Of a stretch of DNA of 64,000 bases, positions 42,810 to 51,089 are shown in pieces (position 1 is the stretch's first letter; each line of letters opens with the position of its first letter). The translations under genes and the position numbers were made by a program. The notes beneath the pieces were generated by a model that saw nothing but the letters and a program-made list of their open reading frames with translations, did no database searches and was not told the origin of the DNA. Source of the DNA: Candidatus Zixiibacteriota bacterium (GTDB lineage Bacteria; Zixibacteria; MSB-5A5; GN15; FEB-12); contig DAOSXA010000004.1 of assembly GCA_035380245.1 (NCBI GenBank), positions 36,542 through 100,541 on the forward strand, written 5' to 3'.

Positions 42810-44330
42810 CTATCTCACCTTGTCCGTCACGTTTTCGAAATCATACGGATAACTGAACGGGGACCAGAAGACCGAATCCGGCAACAGCGGATAGTCGGTC
42901 CCAAAGTAGCAATTACAGACCAGGCGGAACGAGTTGACCGGCGACAAAGAGGGACGCAAAACCGCCGAGTCGACGCCGGGGATCAACAACGCGTTCAGAA
43001 TCGACAGCCGCTCGTTCAAATCGGTCAGCTTCGACAGATTAAACTGGGTGCGGCTGCCGGGTCCGTGGTCCCCCTGCACCAGCACCACCGGCGGCCGTTC
43101 GCCGTAATTCGCCAGGAGCGAGGCGATGGTCGTCTGCAAGCACCCGGTGATGTATTCGATCTGGTCGCGATAGCCAACCACGTATTCCTCGCCCGCCCCG
43201 CCAAAAAGTTCGAACGCGGAGCAGTCGGCCAGGTTGAAGGGACGCTCCGGCTCAATCTTCTTCCCCGTCCGGTCGTAAACGAACGGGGGATGCGGGGCAA
43301 TGAAGTGAGCAAACACCAATTTGGGACGCGGGCCGGGACGACAGTCGGCGAGGCTCTTCAGGGTGAATTCTATCCGTCGGCGATGCAGGTCGTACTGCGA
43401 GTAGCGGTTCGGGAAAAGATACGGCAGCGGCGTCGTAGACAAGAGCAAATTCTCGAACTCGTTAACCGATTGGTTCGGATGCAGAAAGCGGTCGGCCGAA
43501 GGCAGATCGGTGTACTCCGTGCCGGTCTGGAACGACCAAATTTCGTACCCCTGCTCCCGCAGGAATTCGAACAGACGGTTTTTAGGAAAACGCTCGAGCA
43601 ACTCGGTGCGATCACGCTCAAGCCGCCACAGGTTAAAAAGGCTTTGCAAATAGTCCAGGTTCAACGACGAAGTCATGGAAAGCAGCGTCTGGCAGTAGTT
43701 GGAGCAGGCGGAATCGGCCACATAAAAGCCCTGACTCCGCAAAAATGCGATAAAATCCGTGTTGTCGTAATCATAAATATCGGACAGGATATCGGACCGG
43801 CCGTAGCCATCGGGAATGATGTAGTAGATATCGGGACGCTCATGGTTCTGTGAGGTCGCGGCTATGGGGGATGTCAGTAGAGTTACTTCAGAGCGCGACA
43901 ACATTGACCAACCAATAGCTGCCACCTGCCAGACGACCAGAACCACCGCGGCTAAATTGAGCGCTCCGGTGACCGGTACGAACGAACGGCGAGAACGCCA
44001 CAGATAGAGCCATAACAAGCCCAGCCCTGCGGATAACAGCCCTCCGGCCAAAACGGGAGCCGACAGAAACCAAAAGCGCTCGGGCAACAGGCAGACCAGA
44101 TATCCGAAGCTGAAAAACGCCAGGACCAGCGCCGACAACCCCATACCGAGCCGGTGCGGTTCGATTCGGAGCGCACGAAAGACGACTGTCATTATCAGTA
44201 TCACACCCGTAACTCCCAAAAGCGGCGACAGGGTGCGCGAGAGAGCCATCTCCCCCATATTCTGCGCGGTCAAAAAGAGAATCGGCCAGAGACCGAAGAG
44301 AAAGGGATGAATCACCCGCTGCGACAGCAC
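42810..44330 (-). CDS. membrane-anchored sulfatase/alkaline-phosphatase-superfamily protein
   Basis: 506 residues from GTG 44330, 9 nt after GGAGG. Five hydrophobic helices in the first ~140 residues, then a periplasmic alkaline-phosphatase-fold domain: PDIYYIIPDGYGRSDIL (first metal Asp), SNYCQTLLSMTSSLNLDYL (likely Ser/Thr nucleophile region), FAHFIAPHPPFVYD and VVLVQGDHGPGSR (Asp-His metal ligands). Resembles LTA-synthase/phosphoethanolamine-transferase-like enzymes that modify surface glycans or lipids. Directly follows the methyltransferase gene (6 bp), third gene of a cluster. Confidence 0.87.
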   Translation of the reverse strand: MLSQRVIHPFLFGLWPILFLTAQNMGEMALSRTLSPLLGVTGVILIMTVVFRALRIEPHRLGMGLSALVLAFFSFGYLVCLLPERFWFLSAPVLAGGLLSAGLGLLWLYLWRSRRSFVPVTGALNLAAVVLVVWQVAAIGWSMLSRSEVTLLTSPIAATSQNHERPDIYYIIPDGYGRSDILSDIYDYDNTDFIAFLRSQGFYVADSACSNYCQTLLSMTSSLNLDYLQSLFNLWRLERDRTELLERFPKNRLFEFLREQGYEIWSFQTGTEYTDLPSADRFLHPNQSVNEFENLLLSTTPLPYLFPNRYSQYDLHRRRIEFTLKSLADCRPGPRPKLVFAHFIAPHPPFVYDRTGKKIEPERPFNLADCSAFELFGGAGEEYVVGYRDQIEYITGCLQTTIASLLANYGERPPVVLVQGDHGPGSRTQFNLSKLTDLNERLSILNALLIPGVDSAVLRPSLSPVNSFRLVCNCYFGTDYPLLPDSVFWSPFSYPYDFENVTDKVR

Positions 44331-44336
44331 CGGTCA

Positions 44337-45746
44337 TTACCTCCGTTCCAACAAGTACATGATGCGTTGGGTGTTGCAAATACGGTTCGATTCACGAATC
44401 AGATAATAGTGTGCGAACGCTTTCTCGAATCCGGTCCGGTTGTAATCGGTAAAGATGTCCACGCGTGAAGTCAGCAATCTTTGCACCTGTGGATCCGATT
44501 TAGGAACGAACTCGATCAGCAGCCAATGTCCGAGCCGGGAAAAAGACTCGGCGATCCAATCCAGCGGCAGGTTGTTGCCGATAGCCAGATGATGCACCAG
44601 GGCCAGAGCCATAATCAGGTCGGCGGGGCCGCGTTCACGAAGCGACTGACGTTCACGATTGTCCCAGCCGAGACCGGGACTGGGATTGGTCAAATCGAGC
44701 ACCAGCGGCAGCAAGGTACGACAGCCGTTAGTGTGGCATTGGCGATACGCTTTGTCGACCGCCTGAGGATCGAGATCGAAAGCTATCGTTTGAATCCCCT
44801 GTTCAGCCGCGAGAGCGGAATAACGACCGTCGTTGGCCCCCAGATCCCAGACGGAGTGCGGCTTAACCTGATCGAGCACCTGTCGAACCAGTTGCTTTTT
44901 ATGGGCCGTTGCCTCCGCGGCGTAACCATCGACAGCGTAATAATCGGTCCATACACCGCGCGTCTGACCGGGCACAAGCCCAGTGACCGCGGATTCGAGG
45001 GAGTCTATCAAACCCAGCATGGCATTTCGGCTGAATTTGACGCTTTTTCCCGTAAGGTCCCTCCCGGTGTAGCGCTGTTGTGAACGGCTGTGCAGCACGA
45101 GGTGAGTTAAAAGTGAGGGCTTCATTCGCGCTCGCAACGGCAACATCGACACGGCCAAATCGAGCGGGAGGCCGTCGATATTACTCCGCAGCAGGGTAAT
45201 GAGACGAGGATCAAGAAAGCTCATTAGCGCCAGCGGCGCGAGAAAATGACGACAGAACTGGCTGTAAGCTACCCAGGGTTCTTTTTCTTCATAGCATTCG
45301 AAAGACAGGGTGTCGATCAACACCGGAACACCGTTGATAAACTGGACGTTGAAGGCGGAGGCATCCTTAAGCGACATACCGAATTGGAGTGCTGTTCGCT
45401 GGATGTTGAGCGTCAGCAAAGCGGCATCTTTGAGCTGACTGAAACTCCACTCGTAGGGATAAGAAATGAACGGAACCGGCTCGGGTTCGATAACGCGATA
45501 GACCTGTTCGGGCAGTATTTCATCAATCTCGACTGACTTATGCTCAACAAGCCGGTTATCCGAGATCAGGGATTGATACAGCCCGGACTCCATCAACAGG
45601 TCATAATGCGAGCGATAACTCCGGTTGATACGACGAAGAATCCGGCCTTGCCGACGGAATACCTGACCGGCAGGATCACGGAACGATGAAGGCTCAGCCG
45701 GATCAGGTCCGGTCGGTGTCCGTACGGTGCGCTGCGGTTCGGGCAT
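44337..45746 (-). CDS. large class I SAM-dependent methyltransferase
   Basis: 469 residues. The N-terminal half (SYRSHYDLLMESGLYQSLISD, VNFIGVP-type block AFNVQFINGVPVLIDTLSFECYEEKEPW) is a substrate-binding region seen in large methyltransferases annotated in nodulation or glycan clusters; the C-terminal half holds SAM motif I in SVWDLGANDGRYSALAAEQG, acidic IAFDLDPQAVD, and LIMALALVHHLAIGNNLPLD. Its start overlaps the 3' end of the small membrane gene by 44 bp. Substrate unknown; context suggests a surface glycan or lipid. Confidence 0.82.
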   Translation of the reverse strand: MPEPQRTVRTPTGPDPAEPSSFRDPAGQVFRRQGRILRRINRSYRSHYDLLMESGLYQSLISDNRLVEHKSVEIDEILPEQVYRVIEPEPVPFISYPYEWSFSQLKDAALLTLNIQRTALQFGMSLKDASAFNVQFINGVPVLIDTLSFECYEEKEPWVAYSQFCRHFLAPLALMSFLDPRLITLLRSNIDGLPLDLAVSMLPLRARMKPSLLTHLVLHSRSQQRYTGRDLTGKSVKFSRNAMLGLIDSLESAVTGLVPGQTRGVWTDYYAVDGYAAEATAHKKQLVRQVLDQVKPHSVWDLGANDGRYSALAAEQGIQTIAFDLDPQAVDKAYRQCHTNGCRTLLPLVLDLTNPSPGLGWDNRERQSLRERGPADLIMALALVHHLAIGNNLPLDWIAESFSRLGHWLLIEFVPKSDPQVQRLLTSRVDIFTDYNRTGFEKAFAHYYLIRESNRICNTQRIMYLLERR

Positions 45747-45930
45747 GATTGAACCTGGAACGAAGATCCTTCCAGTACGACTTGATTACATACGCCGCAC
45801 CGAGAAGACCGGCCACTATCGACTGAAAAACGAAGCTGCCGGTAGAGGGATCAAGATAAGCGTGAGCATCCTGGTAAAACCATACCAGGAGTAATCCCGT
45901 CAACACTAATGTTTTGAATATGCACATCAT
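45703..45930 (-). CDS. small membrane protein with AYLDPSTGSF motif
   Basis: 75 residues. A signal-like helix (LVLTGLLLVWFYQDAHA) is followed by AYLDPSTGSFVFQSIVAGLLGAAYVIKSYWKDLRSRF, a pattern of small membrane proteins often found next to surface-glycan methyltransferase and sulfatase-like genes. The basic tail overlaps the methyltransferase start. First gene of the three-gene cluster. Role unknown. Confidence 0.8.
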   Translation of the reverse strand: MMCIFKTLVLTGLLLVWFYQDAHAYLDPSTGSFVFQSIVAGLLGAAYVIKSYWKDLRSRFNHARTAAHRTDTDRT

Positions 45931-46188
45931 GGCAAGGCATTCGTCCTTCGAATGGTTCTTCAGGGATTTCCGGTTTCGCAGACAGATTCATCTCCGAAAA
46001 CCGATAGTTATGTCTTGGCGGTTGAAGTAGCTCGCCTTAACAGAAGCATGAAAATGGAATTATTCTGTACGGCAGTCAACTCTCTATACTAAGGACGTGA
46101 AACTTGTGCGGTTGTTGCATCATCCGGGCAAAAAAAAGAATCTCCAACTCGGTTTTTTTTACTGAACATGGGCCGCACCTCGGGCCAT

Positions 46189-46256
46189 ACAAAGTCGCCC
46201 GCTACGCGAGGTTAAGGCACTCTATCGCAGCCCGGGGGCTTGTCTCCCGGGCGATT
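46189..46256. repeat. dispersed repeat family 2, inverted copy
   Basis: TCGCCCGCTACGCGAGGTTA and a hairpin GCCCGGG-loop-CCCGGGC correspond to the reverse complement of 42388-42473; the hairpin arms differ (GGCGG/CCGCC there) but remain paired. The gap 45931-46506 holds no gene I can support. Confidence 0.7.
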
Positions 46257-46506
46257 AGATTCATGCCGAGCTTTTTCAACAATCTCCTATGGGGGAGCGC
46301 CATGGGTCCGACAGGGACATCGGCCTCTCGGTAATGACGGCAGTTGGATCGAAAAAGGGAGGGGGTTACTTGCCTCGGGCCGGTATAACTGTTATTATGC
46401 CCGACGAATTGGAGTGGTACGGTCGCTCCATGAATAGATAATTCTGGAATATATAACGGGATCAATCCCAATAAAGACGCATCGTCCAACGATGCAGAGG
46501 TTCAAG

Positions 46507-48126
46507 ATGAGTAATTTCCGCGTACCGATTCCCCAAAATGAGCCGGTATTAAGCTATATCCCCGGCTCACCGGAGCATACTGCTCTGCAGCAGGCGCTCA
46601 AAACGCTGAAAGAAAACCCGATCGATATCCCGATGGTTATCGGGGGCAAAGAAGTCACGACCGGAACCAGGATCGATATCACCGCCCCGCACAATCATTC
46701 CCTGAAGCTCGGTTCATACTACCAGGGCTCCGCGGATGAAGTGAAGCAGGCCGTGGACTCGGCCGTCGAAGCCCAGAAAGCTTGGGAACAGGTTCCCTGG
46801 CAACATCGCGCCGCGATCTTTCTCAAAGCAGCCGATCTGCTGACCGGTCCGTACCGGTACATCGTTAACGCCGCGACTATGCTGGCGCATTCGAAAAACG
46901 CCTTCCAGGCTGAAATCGACGCGATCTGCGAACTGGCCGACTTCTGGCGCTTCAACGCCTTCTACATGCAGCAGATTTACGAGGTGCAGCCGGAATCGGT
47001 CCGAGGTATCTGGGACCGGATGGACCATCGGCCGCTGGAAGGTTTCGTCTTTGCCGTGACACCGTTTAACTTCGTCTCGATCAACGGCAATCTGCCCACC
47101 GCACCGGCCATGCTCGGCAACGTGGCAGTCTGGAAACCGGCCTCGACTGCCTGTTACACCTCACATTTCGTGATGAAGATTCTCTGCGAAGCGGGTCTTC
47201 CGGCCGGCGTGATCAACATGATATTCGCGCGTGGTTCGGCTATCGGCGACACCGTGCTCAAGAACAAGCATCTGGCCGGAATTCATTTCACCGGCTCGAC
47301 GGCGGTGTTCCAGAACATGTGGAAAGTGGTCGGTGAGAATATCGCCAACTATCGGGCCTATCCGCGTATCGTCGGTGAGACCGGCGGCAAGGATTTCATT
47401 TTCGCGCACAGCTCGGCCGTGCCGGACGAGGTAGCCACGGCGATCACACGCGGTTCGTTCGAGTTCCAGGGACAGAAATGCTCGGCGGCCTCACGTTGTT
47501 ATATTCCCAAGTCGATCTGGCCTCAGGTCAAGACTACGCTGTTGAAGCAGGTCGGTGAGTTGAAAATGGGTGACCCCGAGGATAATAGCAACTTCGTCAA
47601 CGCCGTGATCGACGAGGCGGCTTTCGATTCTATCTCCGCTTACATTGACCATGCCAAACAGGCCGACAGCGATGAGATAATCGCCGGCGGTAATTACGAC
47701 AAGTCAAAGGGTTATTTCATCGAGCCGACCGTGATCCTCACGACCGATCCCCACTCCAAGACCATGGAGGAGGAGATATTCGGCCCGGTGGTAACGATTT
47801 ACGTTTATGAGGATGATGAATTCGCCAAGACGCTGCATCTGTGCGATCAAACCTCGCCTTATGCTTTGACCGGGGCGGTGTTCGCGATAGATCGCAAAGC
47901 GGTCGAGCTGGCGGAGCGGACTCTTCGCCATGCCGCGGGTAATTTCTACATCAACGACAAACCGACCGGCGCGGTAGTCGGCCAACAGCCGTTCGGCGGC
48001 GGTCGCGCCTCCGGCACCAACGATAAAGCCGGCGGCATTCAGAACATGCTGCGCTGGGCCTCACCGAGGTCGATCAAAGAAACGTTCGTCCCGCCTCGGG
48101 ACTATCGCTATCCGTTCCTAGGTTAG
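46507..48126 (+). CDS. pruA: L-glutamate gamma-semialdehyde (P5C) dehydrogenase
   Basis: 539 residues from ATG 46507, 6 nt after AGAGG; ATG 46492 would add only MQRFK. Opens SNFRVPIPQNEPVLSYIPGSPE as type 1 P5CDHs do. ALDH motifs: VTPFNFVSINGNLPTAPAM, HFTGSTAVF, glutamate in IVGETGGKDFIFAH, catalytic Cys325 in FEFQGQKCSAASRCYIP, and EEIFGPVVTIYVY. Last enzyme of proline (and ornithine) breakdown to glutamate. The proline dehydrogenase is not in the window. A terminator follows. Confidence 0.97.
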   Translation: MSNFRVPIPQNEPVLSYIPGSPEHTALQQALKTLKENPIDIPMVIGGKEVTTGTRIDITAPHNHSLKLGSYYQGSADEVKQAVDSAVEAQKAWEQVPWQHRAAIFLKAADLLTGPYRYIVNAATMLAHSKNAFQAEIDAICELADFWRFNAFYMQQIYEVQPESVRGIWDRMDHRPLEGFVFAVTPFNFVSINGNLPTAPAMLGNVAVWKPASTACYTSHFVMKILCEAGLPAGVINMIFARGSAIGDTVLKNKHLAGIHFTGSTAVFQNMWKVVGENIANYRAYPRIVGETGGKDFIFAHSSAVPDEVATAITRGSFEFQGQKCSAASRCYIPKSIWPQVKTTLLKQVGELKMGDPEDNSNFVNAVIDEAAFDSISAYIDHAKQADSDEIIAGGNYDKSKGYFIEPTVILTTDPHSKTMEEEIFGPVVTIYVYEDDEFAKTLHLCDQTSPYALTGAVFAIDRKAVELAERTLRHAAGNFYINDKPTGAVVGQQPFGGGRASGTNDKAGGIQNMLRWASPRSIKETFVPPRDYRYPFLG

Positions 48127-48147
48127 ACGATCATTCCGTTAAAAGCG

Positions 48148-48182
48148 AAAGGGCTGCCACATCCTGTGACAGCCCTTTTTTT
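48148..48182 (+). terminator. terminator of pruA
   Basis: AAAGGGCTGCCAC pairs with GTGACAGCCCTTT with one mismatch, followed by TTTTTTT, 22 bp after the stop. Confidence 0.92.
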
Positions 48183-48288
48183 CGCGCCGTTATTTAACGG
48201 CTTCAGTCACGACAGCGGCGACTCCTTTGATCACGCGCCTGCCGCCGCCACCGGTCAAATCGCAACGAGCTACTGAAACTGAAGTCTT

Positions 48289-49434
48289 TTATTCCGTCGG
48301 AAACATGGTTGTAACCCAGCAAACCAGATCGGCTATGTCAATGTCCCCGTTATAATCACAATCGGCGGTCCAGATATAGAACGGAGGCGGACCACCTGCG
48401 AACATATAAGATACCAGATAGACCAGATCGGAGATGTCCAGAACTGAGCCGTCATCATTGAAATCACCGTATATGCCCTCTACATCAATTGAAAGAGAAC
48501 CATTACGGATGATTAAAGCCATCGTATCGACAACAGGCACATAGGAAGTATCAACCGCGATAGAATCACATCCGATACCACCCGGATACCATATCGTCTG
48601 CATCCAGTCAAGACAATCATCACCCGACCAGGCGTTACAAACGAAGCAGTTGCTGTCGACCACCTGCTCCGGCATTATCCCAATACAATTACCAAGGTTG
48701 TCGGTGAAACAGATATTGCTGGGAGTATCTAGTATTCTGAGAGTGACCGTGCGCTCGGTCAGGGTATCGGGGATATCAAAAACATTCAGGACCAAATAAA
48801 AGAGCACTCCGCCTTCTTGCACATATATGCCGGGTGTTACCGGCGGAGGGAACAGATCAGCCAAGCCAACTATTTTCAGATCAAACCCATAAGCACCCAG
48901 AGATTGAGTCGAAACTAATTCCCAACCGCTAATAAGGGTTCCGGCGGTATCGATCGCTCCTCCCATAACGACATTGGTGTCAATAGTGTACCAATCCCAT
49001 TCACCGGTATGTATAAAATCCCAATTTGAATCCTCAGGAACCATAACCGAGTCGACACAGAGTTCCTCCTGCCAATCCAGACATTGCCAGTAGGTCGTGT
49101 CGTCAACGAGAATCGAGTCGCCACAGGAATCTCCATACCATACGGAGCATTGCCAGTAGTTCGTGTCAACGACAGCCACATCAGTCAAGGCAAACTGGGC
49201 AATATCGGGGCGATCCATCTGAATCCAGAGATCGAATCCCACAACAGTGTCGGTAAAATTGGACATATAAACCGGAATGCGAACACCCAACTGACCTGAG
49301 ACAGCGTTAGTATCGCCGACATCAATAATCAACTCAGTGAATTGTGCCGCAACCGGAACAGACAGGAACAACCAAAGAACAGCCGCGACAGCCGTTACAC
49401 ACAGCGATGATCGAAGAAAGTGCTTAAAGGACAT
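48289..49434 (-). CDS. secreted protein: cohesin-like domain plus type I dockerin
   Basis: 381 residues. Signal peptide to about residue 30 (VPVAAQF). Residues ~33-250 look like a cohesin/CBM-like beta-sandwich: VSGQLGVRIPVYMSNFTDTVVGFDLWIQMD and GVLFYLVLNVFDI. Inserted are similar units YWQCSVWYGDSCGDS and YWQCLDWQEELCVDS, with a third CNAWSGDDCLDW later, Cys/Trp modules probably disulfide-linked. Residues ~315-381 are a dockerin: DFNDDGSVLDISDLVYLVSYMFAGGP and DCDYNGDIDIADLVC. Having both halves of a cohesin-dockerin pair in one chain could allow self-assembly; that is inference. Confidence 0.8.
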   Translation of the reverse strand: MSFKHFLRSSLCVTAVAAVLWLFLSVPVAAQFTELIIDVGDTNAVSGQLGVRIPVYMSNFTDTVVGFDLWIQMDRPDIAQFALTDVAVVDTNYWQCSVWYGDSCGDSILVDDTTYWQCLDWQEELCVDSVMVPEDSNWDFIHTGEWDWYTIDTNVVMGGAIDTAGTLISGWELVSTQSLGAYGFDLKIVGLADLFPPPVTPGIYVQEGGVLFYLVLNVFDIPDTLTERTVTLRILDTPSNICFTDNLGNCIGIMPEQVVDSNCFVCNAWSGDDCLDWMQTIWYPGGIGCDSIAVDTSYVPVVDTMALIIRNGSLSIDVEGIYGDFNDDGSVLDISDLVYLVSYMFAGGPPPFYIWTADCDYNGDIDIADLVCWVTTMFPTE

Positions 49435-49612
49435 AACTTACCTCCTGTTAAAATAGCACAAGGTACGATTAATCCTTTAGAAATGACTCAATATGACAGG
49501 TCTATAAAATAGTAATTCGGCTTCAATAGAAGTAGGATCGATCGGAAACCTCCTAGTGAAAGCAATATACCTGTTCTGATACACACGTCAAGCAGTTTCG
49601 TGACGGCTCCGA

Positions 49613-51061
49613 TCAATCGACGATAACATGATCCATGTTGGCAATCGCCTCGCGGACCTTCTCTCCCTGTTGTTCGAACCCCGGTTTTCCGGCCAGGGCG
49701 AACATGGCGCGTTTATAATCCTCGACTCCCGGCTGGATGAACGGATTATGCCCGGCCAGATATCCGGACAAAGCCACCGACCGTTCCATCAGGAAATAGA
49801 ACTGCCCGAAATTGAAAGCGTTGCGGCGCGGGATCTCGATGGTCATGTTCGGCACCCCACCGAGGAAATGAGCGTAAGCGGGGCCGTCGATCACAAGTTG
49901 GTTGACGGCATTCATATCGAGACCGGCCCGGCAGAGATATTCGAGGCCGTCGGCATCCTCGGGATCGGATGGAATAGCTTCTTGTTGTTCGGGATCGCGA
50001 AGACGGAGGAACGTTTCGATCATGAGGCGCGGTCCCTGTTGAACCATCTGGCCGTTGGCGTGAAGTTTCTCGGAGTACATCGACGGCGAAACCCACAGAC
50101 CGTACCCCCGATGCCCCTCGCTTTCAGGGAAAAGTTGTTCCATCCAGCGTGTGAGCTGATAAAGAGCGGTCGAGTTCGTGGCCACTACCTCGATCCGCTT
50201 TCCCTTCTCGAAAGACAGATGCCGCACGGCGGCATGGAGCATGGCCGGATTAGCCCAGAATTCATCGGTGTCGGTGCGTTGTTTCATAGCCCGGAAACCG
50301 GCCACGAACTCCCGGATATCGACTCCGGCAACCGCCAGGCCGAGCAGACCGACATCGGTCAGCACCGAAAAACGGCCGCCGACATTGTCCGGGACAACGA
50401 AAGTCCGATAGCCTTTTTGTTCGCTCAGCTTCCGCAGCGCACCTTTGACGCGATCGGTGGTGGCGATAATGAATTCGGAGGCGCGATCGCCGAGTGATTC
50501 TTCCAACAGCTTACGAACAATCCTAAAAGCGATAGCGGTCTCGGTGGTGGTGCCCGATTTGGAGATGACGTTTACGCCGATCCGTTTGCCCTCGATTAAG
50601 TTGAGAGTGTCAACGAACATGTCGGGATCGACATTCTGCCCGAGGAAATATATCTCCGGTCGGTTGTTTCGTTTCGAGCGAGGCAGTTGGTTGGCATAAG
50701 TATGACCGAGAGCTTTGATCGTGGCCTCGATCCCCAGGTAAGAGCCACCGATACCGAGCGACAGGAAAACATCGACCTTACCGGCCAGTTCATCGGCCGC
50801 CTCTTGCACGGCGTCAAGATGACCGTCGGTGAGTTCTTCGGGAAGAGACAGCCAGCCGAGCATCGGGGTGTCTTTATCCAGACAATCCCCCTCGGCATCG
50901 TTGAGTTTGCGATGTTGCTCGATAACTCGCGGTGCGAGACGGTCGAGTTCATCGCACGAGATGAACGGCTCGTTCTCCAGGGCGTTGACGATATAGGTCA
51001 GATCGAGCTTCAGGCGGTTGTCGTTTTGAAACTCGGCCGAGTCATAATTTTTTCCGGTCAT
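49613..51061 (-). CDS. pgi: glucose-6-phosphate isomerase
   Basis: 482 residues from ATG 51061; the frame is open further to 51250 but those codons lie on the neighbouring gene's sequence and lack family features. Blocks: VDVFLSLGIGGSYLGIEATIKALG, GVNVISKSGTTTETAIAFRIV (family signature), VGGRFSVLTDVGLLGLAVAG, EQLFPESEGHRGYGLWVSPS and AYAHFLGGVPNMTIEIP. Interconverts glucose-6-P and fructose-6-P. Starts 28 bp after the transglutaminase gene, probably cotranscribed. Confidence 0.95.
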   Translation of the reverse strand: MTGKNYDSAEFQNDNRLKLDLTYIVNALENEPFISCDELDRLAPRVIEQHRKLNDAEGDCLDKDTPMLGWLSLPEELTDGHLDAVQEAADELAGKVDVFLSLGIGGSYLGIEATIKALGHTYANQLPRSKRNNRPEIYFLGQNVDPDMFVDTLNLIEGKRIGVNVISKSGTTTETAIAFRIVRKLLEESLGDRASEFIIATTDRVKGALRKLSEQKGYRTFVVPDNVGGRFSVLTDVGLLGLAVAGVDIREFVAGFRAMKQRTDTDEFWANPAMLHAAVRHLSFEKGKRIEVVATNSTALYQLTRWMEQLFPESEGHRGYGLWVSPSMYSEKLHANGQMVQQGPRLMIETFLRLRDPEQQEAIPSDPEDADGLEYLCRAGLDMNAVNQLVIDGPAYAHFLGGVPNMTIEIPRRNAFNFGQFYFLMERSVALSGYLAGHNPFIQPGVEDYKRAMFALAGKPGFEQQGEKVREAIANMDHVIVD

Positions 51062-51089
51062 GATTCTGCGACTGCCTCTCCCCGTCCTA

